64,000 nt of DNA from Rhodococcus sp. 14-2483-1-2 (GTDB lineage: Bacteria; Actinomycetota; Actinomycetes; Mycobacteriales; Mycobacteriaceae), in contig NZ_NPFW01000006.1 of the NCBI RefSeq assembly GCF_002259405.1, forward strand, positions 62,001-126,000, in the 5' to 3' direction. Each line of letters starts with the position of its first letter. Position 1 is the first letter of the stretch. This document shows positions 29,705 to 37,923 of the stretch, one piece after another. The notes beneath the pieces were generated by a model. It was not told where the DNA came from. It worked only from the letters and a program-made list of their open reading frames with translations, and did not search any database. The position numbers were made by a program, and so were the translations under genes.

Positions 29705-29733
29705 CGGGGAACGGGGAACGGGGAACGGGGAAC
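29705..29733 (+). repeat. tandem 7-bp repeat CGGGGAA
   Basis: Four perfect copies of CGGGGAA in a row plus one further C, lying between the two copies of the palindromic unit. Likely variable in copy number between strains. Confidence 0.85.
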
Positions 29734-29773
29734 GGTGTCGCGCCGCGGTATTCAGCCTCCGTCCACACCCCCG

Positions 29774-29874
29774 CCCCGCAAACGCGCGCGCGTTTGCCAT
29801 ACGCGCGCGACATCGCCCCCGCACAGGTCACGAATCCACGCGCACCTGACGAATGCGCGCGCGTTTGCGATCGC
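29774..29874. repeat. palindromic repeat unit, copy 2
   Basis: Second copy of the unit at 29593-29693, with the same 20-bp palindrome at 29778-29797 and the same CGATCGC end. It stops ten bases before the stop codon of the aminopeptidase gene, so it may also end that transcript. Confidence 0.8.
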
Positions 29875-29883
29875 CGATCGGAC

Positions 29884-31182
29884 TCAGGCAGGGGCGAGGA
29901 ATGCCGCCAACGCGTCGGCGTAGGACTTCACGTCACTGGCTCCCATCAACTCTCGCGACGAGTGCATGGCCAGCTGCGCCGCTCCGACGTCCACCGTCGA
30001 CAGGCCGGTGCGCGACGCGGTGATGGGTCCGATGGTCGAGCCGCAGGGCAGATCGGCGCGATGTACGTAGCGCTGCAAGGGAACTCCGGCCTGATCGCAG
30101 GCGAGCGCGAAGGCACCGGCACCCGCGGAATCCGTTGCGTAGCGCAGGTTCTGGTTGACCTTGAGCACCGGTCCCCCACCGAGTTCGATACGATGCGCGG
30201 GCTCGTGCCGGTCCGGGTAGTTGGGATGCGTCGCGTGCGCCATATCGCCTGAGGCACAGATGGATCCGGCCATCGTGCGGAGGAAGTCCTCACGGCCACC
30301 GCCGCGTCCGAGCACGATGCGCTCGAGCACGGTGTTCAGCAGATCCGAGAACGCGCCGCGGTCGGACATGCTGCCGACTTCCTCGTGGTCGAACAGTGCC
30401 AGCACCGGAGTGACTGCGGTCGGATTCTCCACTGCGGCAAGCAAAGCCTGGGTCCCGGCGTAGCAGGTGCCCTGGTTGTCCAGACGCGGCGCGCTGACCA
30501 GTTCAGACTCGACACCCACGACGGCACTGGGCGCGAGATCGTGCGTCATCAACTCCCACCCCAGTACCGAATGCGGGTCGACGCCTTCTCGCTCGGCGAC
30601 GTATGCGATGAACGATTGTGGCGAATTGCCCACGCCCCAAATGGCATTGACGTGTCGCTGTGGATCCAGGGTGACGCCCTTGCGGTCCTCGGAGAGGTGG
30701 ATCGCCAACTGTGGAACTCGCAGGATCGGCTCGTCGACCTTGACCAGAACCTCGCGCACCGCGTTTCCGTCGCGCACACTCAGCCGGCCGGAAATACCCA
30801 GATCGCGATCGAGCCAGGAGTTCAGCCAGGCACCGCCGTACGGTTCGAGGCCGACCATCTGCCAGCCCGCGGATTGCAGATCGGGATGTTGCTTCACGCG
30901 AAGGTTGGGGCTGTCGGTGTGTCCGCCGACGATACGGAAAGGGCCATCAGGAGTGGAGCCTGCGGAACGACCCGAATTACTGCTCTCGGTACTCCATGCG
31001 ACCAGCGATCCGCCGCGAACGAGGTAGTAGCGGCCCGGCTCCGTCGGCCAGGCATCGGTCTCCTCGAGGCGCACGAAACCGGCGTCCTCGAGTTGCACCG
31101 AGACCGTGTTGCAGACATGGAACGGAGACGGCGAGACGTCGACGAAGTTGCAGAGACCGGTTGCGGAGGCGTGAGTCGACAT
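29884..31182 (-). CDS. apeB: M18 family aspartyl aminopeptidase
   Basis: A 432-residue di-zinc aminopeptidase removing N-terminal acidic residues from peptides. Metal-site motifs are [12 protein letters not shown] (His88, Asp90), LFDHEEVGS (bridging acidic residues) and the C-terminal [27 protein letters not shown] is the family's fourth block. ATG 31182 gives the usual short N-terminus. Cytosolic, with no signal peptide. It could complete breakdown of peptides imported by the transporter at 16-22 kb; that link is inference. Confidence 0.9.
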   Translation of the reverse strand: MSTHASATGLCNFVDVSPSPFHVCNTVSVQLEDAGFVRLEETDAWPTEPGRYYLVRGGSLVAWSTESSNSGRSAGSTPDGPFRIVGGHTDSPNLRVKQHPDLQSAGWQMVGLEPYGGAWLNSWLDRDLGISGRLSVRDGNAVREVLVKVDEPILRVPQLAIHLSEDRKGVTLDPQRHVNAIWGVGNSPQSFIAYVAEREGVDPHSVLGWELMTHDLAPSAVVGVESELVSAPRLDNQGTCYAGTQALLAAVENPTAVTPVLALFDHEEVGSMSDRGAFSDLLNTVLERIVLGRGGGREDFLRTMAGSICASGDMAHATHPNYPDRHEPAHRIELGGGPVLKVNQNLRYATDSAGAGAFALACDQAGVPLQRYVHRADLPCGSTIGPITASRTGLSTVDVGAAQLAMHSSRELMGASDVKSYADALAAFLAPA

Positions 31183-31249
31183 GGGAACCATTGTGGCAGC
31201 CGCCGCGTCGAACACCTCGAGAGCACACACCGACCGGGGGGACAACGTC

Positions 31250-32146
31250 ATGAAATTTCATACTTCACCTGACTACGGCGCAGTTCATGCGACCACATTC
31301 GCCATCGTGCGGATGAAGACGATCGAAGCATTTCGCAAGCGCGGGGTGGTGGTTCACCGCGAGGACGCGACGACTTTGGCGGTGGGCTCGGGCGTTCGCA
31401 TGTCACTGAACAATGTGTTCGCCCGGTGCTCCGGGGTGAGTCGATCGGCGTGGGACGGCATCATCGCCGGCCATGTCGATCTCATGATCGAGACGATGCG
31501 CGAGGCGGATCCCACGTTCATCACCGGACTGTCGGACGACGAGTTCCACTCGAGGCTGCGCGAGCGCGTCATCGCTCCGTCTGCCCTGGCGGCCATGGGT
31601 GAGCGCGAGTACGAGTATTCCGTCCCGCTACTCGACGTGCCGGGCGCACCGCGACGGGTACCGAACCTGTCTTCTCCGAATCGCGCTGTGACACTGGCAG
31701 ATCGGCATCTCGTCGGCCGAGACCTGAACGCCGCCTGGGCAGCCGGCCGAAGGAACACCGCAGCGCTGAAGTTCGAGGGCGGCCGAATTCTCAGCAGAAA
31801 CAGCATCGACATCGAGGTTCTCAGCGGCGATTCGATCTACCTCGCGTCCAAGGTCGCCGATATGTCCACGCTGATCTCCGCACACCTCGGCGAATGTCTG
31901 TACGGCGTAGTGTTCGTCGTTCCCAATGCCTATGAGTTCATTTTTCACCGGCCGCGCAACGCCGACAGTGCACTCACGGCAGCGGCCGCACTCGCCGAAC
32001 TGGCGGACGTGTTCTCACGTGACACACCGAGCCCACTGTCGCGCTCGGTGTTCTTCTGGCGAGACGGCGAATACTGCGACGTATCGCACGGCCCAACGGG
32101 CATCTTTGCCTCTACCTTGGCGGAGCTGCGAGCGTGTGCGGCCTGA
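31250..32146 (+). CDS. protein of unknown function, 298 residues
   Basis: I do not recognise a family. ATG 31250 lies nine bases after a GGGGGG stretch. The protein is soluble, with no signal peptide or membrane helix, and has three visible parts: a basic N-terminus (about 1-60: [21 protein letters not shown]), a middle segment ending [12 protein letters not shown], and a C-terminal part that reads like an alternating beta structure ([20 protein letters not shown], then [16 protein letters not shown]). The layout faintly recalls DUF1444-type proteins but I cannot support that. Divergent from the aminopeptidase and flanked on the other side by a decayed small-gene cassette, so it may be accessory. 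Confidence 0.55.
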   Translation: MKFHTSPDYGAVHATTFAIVRMKTIEAFRKRGVVVHREDATTLAVGSGVRMSLNNVFARCSGVSRSAWDGIIAGHVDLMIETMREADPTFITGLSDDEFHSRLRERVIAPSALAAMGEREYEYSVPLLDVPGAPRRVPNLSSPNRAVTLADRHLVGRDLNAAWAAGRRNTAALKFEGGRILSRNSIDIEVLSGDSIYLASKVADMSTLISAHLGECLYGVVFVVPNAYEFIFHRPRNADSALTAAAALAELADVFSRDTPSPLSRSVFFWRDGEYCDVSHGPTGIFASTLAELRACAA

Positions 32147-32171
32147 CCGCGATCACGTGCCGGTAGACCCG

Positions 32172-32333
32172 CTATTCGGGCGGCGGAGTGGTGGGCCGTC
32201 CGGCGGCAGCGTCGCGAATCCAGTCGGGGACGGGTTGATGATCGCGTTCGGCCATGGTGATGTACGCGCGGGCAGCGGCAGCGGCGACCGTTGGACGTGG
32301 TGCTTTGATGTTGCGTTCGTCGGTGGTGGTCAT
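32172..32333 (-). CDS. 53-residue protein of a small-gene cassette
   Basis: A short frame starting MTTTDERNIKAPRPTVAAAA and ending in GRPTTPPPE, with a strong AGGAGG site upstream of ATG 32333. The start overlaps the stop of the upstream small membrane-protein gene (ATGA). Composition is Ala/Pro-rich with a central MAERDHQPVPDWIRDAA, which looks like a short helix pair. Not assigned to a function. The intact ribosome binding site, overlap and codon pattern argue that it is a real gene. Confidence 0.6.
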   Translation of the reverse strand: MTTTDERNIKAPRPTVAAAAARAYITMAERDHQPVPDWIRDAAAGRPTTPPPE

Positions 32334-32659
32334 CGCGGGTCCTCCTGCTCGCTCTCGCCGTCAGTGTCCTCGGTTTCGCGCGGTTGCGCCAGTGCGCGAC
32401 GTGCAGACCGGCCCGCAACGGCCAGTAGCACCTTGCGTTCGGTGCTGGTGATGAGCGGGGAGTCGGTGACCGTCGCAAAGACGTCCCAGCCGAGTTCCGC
32501 TTCGTCATCACTGTCACTGACGGTGTGGTCGAGGCACCAGGCGATCCGCTGTCAGGCCTGGGCCCGTTTGTCGGCAACGGTGCGCTGACGAATGGTGAGA
32601 GCGACTCCGACGACGGCGAGGACTCCCACGACGAGAGTCACCCACGCTTGGGCGGGCAT
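32330..32659 (-). pseudogene. small membrane-protein gene interrupted by one in-frame TGA
   Basis: From ATG 32659 the frame gives a 35-residue peptide with one transmembrane helix (VTLVVGVLAVVGVALTI) and a basic tail, then TGA at 32552-32554. The same frame continues without another stop for 73 codons (QRIAWCLDHTVSDSDDEAEL...) and ends exactly at the ATGA overlap with the next gene. There is no start codon near the interruption. Small actinobacterial membrane proteins of this layout usually have a Trp-rich junction here, so a TGG-to-TGA change is likely. It could also be a sequencing error. Confidence 0.65.
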
Positions 32660-32666
32660 CCGCTAC

Positions 32667-33017
32667 TCAGTGCGAACCGGACACGCAGAACACGTTGCCG
32701 TCGGGATCGGTCAGGGTCACCCAGCGAAAGTCGCCCATGGTGTGTTGCGCAACCTCACGTGCACCCGCCTCGATCAGGCGCGCGACCTCACCGTCGAGGT
32801 CATCGGTGGTCATGTCGAGGTGGACGCGATTCTTGCCGGGCGTCGGGTCGTCGATCTTCTGGAAGGCCATTCGATACGGTGCCGCAGCGAGTTCGACGAC
32901 ATAGAACCAGCCGTCGTTCTCCTCCACGATCGTGCCCTCGACCTGCGCCGCCCACCAGCGTGCGAGTGGTCCGGGATCGGTGGTGTCGAACGTGATCATG
33001 CCCAGCGTCAGTGTCAT
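32667..33017 (-). CDS. VOC superfamily (glyoxalase/bleomycin-resistance-like) protein
   Basis: A 116-residue single-module vicinal-oxygen-chelate protein. Two beta-alpha-beta-beta-beta halves are visible (1-55 and 60-116), the second ending in the typical DPDGNVFCVS. His66 (KNRVHLDM) and the acidic residues of TDDLDG fit a metal or ligand site. GMITFDTTDPGPLARWW is the standard opening. Such stand-alone proteins range from lyases to antibiotic-binding proteins, so the ligand is unknown. It lies between the broken cassette and purQ. Confidence 0.8.
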   Translation of the reverse strand: MTLTLGMITFDTTDPGPLARWWAAQVEGTIVEENDGWFYVVELAAAPYRMAFQKIDDPTPGKNRVHLDMTTDDLDGEVARLIEAGAREVAQHTMGDFRWVTLTDPDGNVFCVSGSH

Positions 33018-33053
33018 GGCGGCACGATATCGGCGACCACCGACAAGTTCGGG

Positions 33054-33731
33054 TCAGGCGTTGACGATCGTGTCCAGTGCCGAGTAGAAGATGCCAAGGC
33101 CGTCGTCGCTCGGTCCGGTCAGTGGCTCGGTGGCGTGCTCGGGGTGCGGCATCAAACCGACGACCCGGCCGTTGGCCGAGGAGATGCCGGCGATCCCGCG
33201 CTGCGATCCGTTCGGGTTGCTGCCGCTGTATCGGAAGACGACCCGGCCCTCCCCCTCGAGCTCGTCGAGCACGTTCTGCGGTGCCTGGAACCGACCTTCG
33301 GCATTCTTGACCGGGATCAGAATCTCGGCACCGGGCTCGTATCGCGACGACCACGCGGTATCGGTGTTCTCCACTGCCAGCCACTGATCACGGCAGACGA
33401 AGTGAAGGCCTTCGTTGCGAGTCAGCGCGCCGGGGAGCAGTCCCACCTCGCAGAGAACCTGGAATCCGTTGCAGATACCGAGAACCGGCATACCGCCTTC
33501 GGCAGCCTTGACGACGGACTCCATCACGGGGGCGAATCGGGCAATGGCACCGGCTCGCAGGTAGTCACCGTACGAGAATCCGCCCGGGACGACGATGGCG
33601 TCGACGTTCTTCAGGTCGGCGTCGGCATGCCACAGGCTGACGGCTTCTCCACCGGCGAGGGTGACCGCGCGGGAGGCGTCGACGTCGTCGAGGGTCCCGG
33701 GGAAGGTGATGACCCCTACGCGGGCGCTCAT
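33054..33731 (-). CDS. purQ: phosphoribosylformylglycinamidine synthase subunit PurQ
   Basis: A 225-residue class I glutamine amidotransferase that supplies ammonia to PurL. The nucleophile Cys87 is in GICNGFQVL; the catalytic His-Glu pair is in LMPHPEHA near the C-terminus. [19 protein letters not shown] is the PurQ block. ATG 33731 overlaps the purS stop by four bases, so the two subunits are made together. Confidence 0.95.
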   Translation of the reverse strand: MSARVGVITFPGTLDDVDASRAVTLAGGEAVSLWHADADLKNVDAIVVPGGFSYGDYLRAGAIARFAPVMESVVKAAEGGMPVLGICNGFQVLCEVGLLPGALTRNEGLHFVCRDQWLAVENTDTAWSSRYEPGAEILIPVKNAEGRFQAPQNVLDELEGEGRVVFRYSGSNPNGSQRGIAGISSANGRVVGLMPHPEHATEPLTGPSDDGLGIFYSALDTIVNA

Positions 33732-33979
33732 GCGGCGGGCTCTACCGACACGCGAGTGACCGTCCAGTCCTCGATGACCGTGTTGGCCAACAGCGATTCG
33801 GCGATCTTCTCGAGCTCGGCATCGTCGACGGTGTCGTCGACCTCGAGCTCGAAACGCTTGCCCTGACGGACGTCGGACACGCCGGAGATCCCCAGACGTC
33901 CGAGCGCTCCTGCGATCGCCTGACCCTGGGGATCGAGAATCTCGGCCTTGGGCATGACATCGACAACGACTCGGGCCAC
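33728..33979 (-). CDS. purS: phosphoribosylformylglycinamidine synthase subunit PurS
   Basis: An 83-residue linker subunit of the PurLQS complex. [20 protein letters not shown] is the family signature, and the ferredoxin-like fold fits the length. GTG 33979 follows a strong AAGGAG site. Start of the purS-purQ operon. Confidence 0.93.
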   Translation of the reverse strand: MARVVVDVMPKAEILDPQGQAIAGALGRLGISGVSDVRQGKRFELEVDDTVDDAELEKIAESLLANTVIEDWTVTRVSVEPAA

Positions 33980-34079
33980 GAAAGCGCTCCTTGAAATACG
34001 TACAGCAAGACAGTTACCGGCAGGTGGGAGTCTACGCAGCCCTGGCGGGAGGCGCGAAACCGCGCTTACTGTGGAGCCC

Positions 34080-34718
34080 ATGCGGCTGACACACTTCGGA
34101 CATTCCTGCGTTCTCGTCGAACTCAACGGCACCACCGTGCTGTTCGATCCCGGCACGTTCTCCCACGGGTTCGAGGGCATCACCGGACTCGACGCGATCC
34201 TCGTCACCCATCAGCACCCGGATCACGTCGATCTGCAACGTCTTCCCGCTCTCGTCGAGGCAAATCCGCGAGCGGCACTGCATGCCGATCCGATGACCGC
34301 GGGCCAATTGGGCGGCCAGTGGGCGGCAGCTCCCGCAGGCAAGGCATTCACTGTCGGCGGCATCACGGTCACCGGCGTGGGCGGCACCCATGCCGTCATC
34401 CATCCCGAACTGCCGGAGATCGACAACACCGGGTACCTGCTCGGCACACCGGAGAATCCGGGCCAGCTGTTCCACCCGGGTGACTCGCTGTTCGTCCCCG
34501 AGCAGCAGGTCGAGGTTCTCGCGCTGCCCGCAGCCGCGCCGTGGTCGAAGCTCTCCGAAACAGTCGAATTCCTGCGTGCGGTAGCGCCGAATATGGCCTT
34601 CCCCATCCACCAGGCCATCGTCGCGGAGCAGGCGAGGGGCATCTACTACGGCCGCTTCAAGGAGATGTCCGACGCCGAAATCCGCGAGCTTCCCGAGGAA
34701 TCGTCCGTCTCGATCTAG
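34080..34718 (+). CDS. metallo-beta-lactamase-fold hydrolase
   Basis: A 212-residue MBL-fold protein of the small UlaG/YcjI-like group. The metal motif is THQHPDHVD (His44, His46, Asp48, His49), with a later GGTHAVIHPE supplying a further His. FPIHQAIV near the C-terminus holds the last ligand. ATG 34080 has both a GGAG and a TACTGT box seven bases upstream, so the transcript may be leaderless. Substrate unknown. Its TAG stop shares the palindrome CTAG with the stop of the convergent lipoprotein gene. Confidence 0.82.
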   Translation: MRLTHFGHSCVLVELNGTTVLFDPGTFSHGFEGITGLDAILVTHQHPDHVDLQRLPALVEANPRAALHADPMTAGQLGGQWAAAPAGKAFTVGGITVTGVGGTHAVIHPELPEIDNTGYLLGTPENPGQLFHPGDSLFVPEQQVEVLALPAAAPWSKLSETVEFLRAVAPNMAFPIHQAIVAEQARGIYYGRFKEMSDAEIRELPEESSVSI

Positions 34719-35341
34719 CCGGTGACCTCGGGCGGAAGGGTGCCGCTCATGGTCACCTGCGTCCCGTCCCACGCGTAGTCGATCGTCACCGGGCCGCCGG
34801 TGGGATTGGCATTCGCATCGCTCGCGAGCGGCCAGCGGTAGTTCACCGACACGGTGTCGGCGGATTGCGCCGCAACAGAGGTGAATCCGTACGGCTCGAG
34901 CGTGGCGGTGCCCAAGTACTCGGCGTCGTGGAAGAAGAGCAGATGCGTCGGCGAACTCACCGTCGCGCCGTACGGCAGGGCTTCGACCCAGGTGAACGAC
35001 GCACACGGATCACCCATGTCGGTGGCGACCCACGGTGAGTCGGCGAACACGAGCGGCAGCGAGTCCACGGCCTGTGTCACCTGTGCCGACGCCAGATCGA
35101 GGCACTGCGGCTCGGCGTCCGGTGGGCCCATCGGAACCAGGTCGCCGGCTTCCTCGGGTGGGGTCCGCTGTGGCTGCGTTTCTTCGGTGACGGTGGCCGG
35201 GTCGGGTGTCACCGACGCCGGGCTTGCCGCCGTGGTCGCCGGAACGGCCGAGGACGGTGCTGCCGAGGGCGTTCCTTGCTCCGCTCCCCCGCAGGCGACG
35301 AGGGCCGATGCACCGAGAGCGAGGAGCAGAAGTCGTTTCAT
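34715..35341 (-). CDS. LppP/LprE-type lipoprotein
   Basis: A 208-residue secreted lipoprotein: MKRLLLLALGASALVACGG with lipobox Cys17. A Pro/Thr/Ala-rich linker (about 20-65) leads to a globular domain with Cys residues that may pair (QCLDLAS and DPCASF) and WVEALPYGA/HLLFFHDAEYLGTAT, characteristic of the LppP/LprE family of mycolic-acid bacteria. ATG 35341. No function is established for the family. The next 192 bp (35342-35533) contain only its promoter region and no gene. Confidence 0.78.
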   Translation of the reverse strand: MKRLLLLALGASALVACGGAEQGTPSAAPSSAVPATTAASPASVTPDPATVTEETQPQRTPPEEAGDLVPMGPPDAEPQCLDLASAQVTQAVDSLPLVFADSPWVATDMGDPCASFTWVEALPYGATVSSPTHLLFFHDAEYLGTATLEPYGFTSVAAQSADTVSVNYRWPLASDANANPTGGPVTIDYAWDGTQVTMSGTLPPEVTG

Positions 35342-35533
35342 GAAGACCGCCTGGTTCGTATTGTCCGACGCCAGATATGTCGCCCGCAAACGTGTTCCGT
35401 TACATCACGTTTCGGTCAAGAGGGCGTTACCTTCGCAGCGATCTGCATTTTTCGCACCACTACACGCAGTTTTCGCGACATTCCCGCGGATATTTCGGCA
35501 CAGTGGAGCACCAACTGCACACTGGAGCACGCG

Positions 35534-36352
35534 TCATTCAGGCCAGCCGATGTCGAGCCGAACCAATTCACGAATTGCCGACTCGTCGACCGTGTCGAGT
35601 CCGTCGAGGAACGCAGCTGCGAAAGACCCCGGCCGCGACGTCGACCGGGCCGCGATCTCCGACGCGACCGCGACGTGCGCGTGCGCCGCGACGGCACCGA
35701 TCAGTGCAGTCGGTGACACCGAGCAGTAGGCAGCCGTCAGTGCACCGAGCGCACACCCGGTAGCCGTAACCCGTTGCAGCAGTCCGCTTCCGCCGCCCAC
35801 CTTCACCATGCCGTCGGGGCCGAGAATGTGATCGGCCTCCCCCGACGCCGCCACGACCTCGGCCCGGTCGAGCAGCGACCGGGCCGCATCGACCGAATCT
35901 GCCACGTGTGCAGACGAATCCACCCCGCGCGATCCACCTTCGGCACCCGCCAATCCCATGACCTCGGACGCGTTCGCGCGAATGACGCTGGGCCGGTTGG
36001 CAAGTAGCTCGACGGCCACCTGGGTTCGCCACGGCAGACCGCCGGCTCCCACCGGATCGAGCACCCACGGCTTCCCCGCTGCCCTCGCTGCGGCCGACGC
36101 CAACCGAGAACTCTCCACCTGGGCAGCTGTCGGAGTTCCGAGATTGACCAGGACCGCGTCGGCGATCTCGGCGAACCCTGCCGCTTCCTCGGGGTTGTCC
36201 ACCATCGCCGGCGCGGCCCCCGCGGCCAACAGTGCATTGGCGACGAACTGCACCGACACCGTGTTGGTCAGACACTGCACCAGCGGATTGCGATCGCGCA
36301 GAAGTCGATGTGCGGCAACGATGTCGTCCAGGGTCACAGTCGAGGCACTCAT
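35534..36352 (-). CDS. thiM: hydroxyethylthiazole kinase
   Basis: A 272-residue kinase that phosphorylates 4-methyl-5-(2-hydroxyethyl)thiazole, the thiazole salvage step of thiamine synthesis. Motifs are the N-terminal NTVSVQFVANALLAAGAAPAM, WVLDPVGAGGLPWR, RANASEVMGLAG and VTATGCALGALTAAY (phosphate-binding, with the catalytic Cys). It stands alone, without thiD or thiE nearby, and there is no TPP riboswitch in its 5' region, which is filled by the repeat at 36377-36500. Confidence 0.9.
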   Translation of the reverse strand: MSASTVTLDDIVAAHRLLRDRNPLVQCLTNTVSVQFVANALLAAGAAPAMVDNPEEAAGFAEIADAVLVNLGTPTAAQVESSRLASAAARAAGKPWVLDPVGAGGLPWRTQVAVELLANRPSVIRANASEVMGLAGAEGGSRGVDSSAHVADSVDAARSLLDRAEVVAASGEADHILGPDGMVKVGGGSGLLQRVTATGCALGALTAAYCSVSPTALIGAVAAHAHVAVASEIAARSTSRPGSFAAAFLDGLDTVDESAIRELVRLDIGWPE

Positions 36353-36376
36353 TGTTGCGAGTCTACGACCGCACTC

Positions 36377-36500
36377 ACCCCGTTCGCGTCAATGGACCAC
36401 TGCATACGTCTGAGCGGTGCAATGGCACATTCACGCCGCAACCCCGTACGCGTGAATGGCGCATTGCAGACGTCTGAGCCGTGCAATGGTCCATTGACGC
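36377..36500. repeat. 124-bp direct and inverted double repeat
   Basis: Two 60-bp copies (36377-36436 and 36441-36500) share 50 of 60 bases at a period of 64. They are also arranged as nested inverted repeats: 36386-36404 pairs with 36482-36500 (18 of 19) and 36418-36436 with 36450-36468 (16 of 19). The half-site is TGCAATGGnnCATTnACGC. Each copy contains ACGTCTGAGC. No coding potential is seen. Confidence 0.75.
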
Positions 36501-36526
36501 GGGGCGGGTGGGGGTGCAGCGAGGAG

Positions 36527-37228
36527 CTAAGCCACGCGGGATTTGGTTCGCGGGATCCATTCGTACACGCCCGCCTCGGCTCCGTGGTGCAGGGAGAGGT
36601 CGATCGCGTCGAGGATTGCCTGTCGTGGTCCGGGTCGTCCCAGTTGCTTGGCACTGATGGCCAGGCGCACCACTCCATCGCGTCGGGCGGTGCGGCCTGC
36701 GCCGAGTACCAGTGCCTTGAACCACCAGGGCTCGGCCTTGAATCCTTCGCCGATTCCCCACACTCGGGCGCGGACGACGCCGTCGCGTTCGAGGTCGTGA
36801 ATGCCGTTGAGTGCAGCCAACATTCGGAAGCCCGCGTCGGGGAGGGCTTCGACGGCACCGGGTGAGGCGATCCAGCGCGGAGCGGCGAAGATGCGGGTGC
36901 GCAGGCCGGTCTGTTCCATGACGCGGTCCGCTGCCATCAGTCGCAGTCGGGCTTCGTGACGCGGCAGTGCGGAGAACTCGGAGCGTCGACGCTTCGTCGC
37001 GGCCTGGTCGTAGCCGTGCAGAACGATCGCGTCGCCGCCGTCGCGCCGCGCCCGGAGCCATTCCTGGGTCGGCACGTCCGCTGCGAGTCGGTATTTGTCC
37101 TTCAACCGCGGTGCGACGAGCAGCGACAGCGGGACGCGGCGTCCGTCGAGGATGCGCGCGAACTCGGCGGCATGCTCGTAGGTGTCGTTCTTGATTCCGC
37201 TCACCGACACGATCAGGCGTCCAGACAT
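36527..37228 (-). CDS. DUF2334 polysaccharide-deacetylase-like protein
   Basis: A 233-residue protein of the DUF2334 branch of the NodB/polysaccharide deacetylase fold. The opening RLIVSVSGIKNDTYEHAAEF, then PLSLLVAPRLKDKYRL and GDAIVLHGYDQ (the metal-site strand) support this. FAAPRWIASPGAVEAL matches the late catalytic-loop strand. ATG 37228 was preferred over a GTG six codons earlier. No signal peptide, so it probably acts in the cytosol. The substrate is unknown. Confidence 0.75.
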   Translation of the reverse strand: MSGRLIVSVSGIKNDTYEHAAEFARILDGRRVPLSLLVAPRLKDKYRLAADVPTQEWLRARRDGGDAIVLHGYDQAATKRRRSEFSALPRHEARLRLMAADRVMEQTGLRTRIFAAPRWIASPGAVEALPDAGFRMLAALNGIHDLERDGVVRARVWGIGEGFKAEPWWFKALVLGAGRTARRDGVVRLAISAKQLGRPGPRQAILDAIDLSLHHGAEAGVYEWIPRTKSRVA

Positions 37229-37283
37229 GACTCGAGCCTCGCACACCAGCGTGAACGAGGCTCGAAGTCGATGCAGACAGAAG

Positions 37284-37790
37284 CTAAACGGCCATCGTTT
37301 CCTTCGGCAGGATCTTGTCGATAGCGGCGAGCACCTCGGGTGCGTCCGGCTCGGTGCGCGGACGGAAGCGATCGGTGACGACGCCGTCGGGCGAGATCAG
37401 GAACTTCTCGAAGTTCCACTGGACGTCGCCGGCCTTGCCGTCGGCGTCCTCGGTCTTGGTCAATTCGGCGTACAGCGGGTGCCGGTTGTCACCGTTGACG
37501 TCGACCTTCTCGGTCATCGCGAACGTGACGCCGTACGTGGTGGAGCAGAACGTTTCGATTTCTTCGGCGGTGCCGGGCTCCTGGCCACCGAACTGGTTGC
37601 ACGGCACGCCGACGACCGAGAGGCCACTGGCCGCGTACTCGTTGGCGAGCTTCTCGAGCTTTTCGTACTGCGGGGTCAGTCCACACTTGGAGGCGACATT
37701 GACCACGAGGATGGCTCTTCCGGCGTACTCGTCGAGCGAGGTGGGCGCACCACCCAGGGTGTTGATGCCGATGTTCTGAACTTCAGTCAT
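37284..37790 (-). CDS. glutathione peroxidase-family thiol peroxidase
   Basis: A 168-residue cysteine-type GPx. Catalytic residues are Cys36 (VASKCGLTPQY), Gln66 (CNQFGGQEPG) and Trp in VQWNFEKFL. Cys82 in ETFCSTTYGV sits where thioredoxin-dependent members have the resolving Cys, so thioredoxin or a mycothiol system is a likelier electron donor than glutathione, which this group of bacteria lacks. Reduces H2O2 and lipid hydroperoxides. ATG 37790; a GTG codon just before it is less likely. Confidence 0.88.
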   Translation of the reverse strand: MTEVQNIGINTLGGAPTSLDEYAGRAILVVNVASKCGLTPQYEKLEKLANEYAASGLSVVGVPCNQFGGQEPGTAEEIETFCSTTYGVTFAMTEKVDVNGDNRHPLYAELTKTEDADGKAGDVQWNFEKFLISPDGVVTDRFRPRTEPDAPEVLAAIDKILPKETMAV

Positions 37791-37839
37791 CACCCGAACT
37801 TACCTGTGAGTACCAACAGAATGGAACCGACGTACAAAA

Positions 37840-37876
37840 GCAAGTACGACCCCGCTGGTGGCGGGGTCGTACTTGC
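37840..37876. terminator. terminator downstream of dctA
   Basis: A perfect 16-bp stem GCAAGTACGACCCCGC / GCGGGGTCGTACTTGC with loop TGGTG. It is followed by TTTTT on the plus strand and by TTTTGT on the minus strand, where it ends the dctA transcript before the peroxidase gene. Confidence 0.88.
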
Positions 37877-37923
37877 GTTTTTCCGAACCGGGCGACGGGG
37901 GGATGCGCGGCGCCCGGCAGGCA

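Noticed and set aside
29593..29874. CRISPR array
   Set aside because: Only two units, 181 bp apart, with long palindromes and no short spacers or cas genes.
36353..36526. TPP riboswitch before thiM
   Set aside because: The conserved CTGAGA and ACCTGATCTGG core elements are absent; the space is filled by the double repeat.
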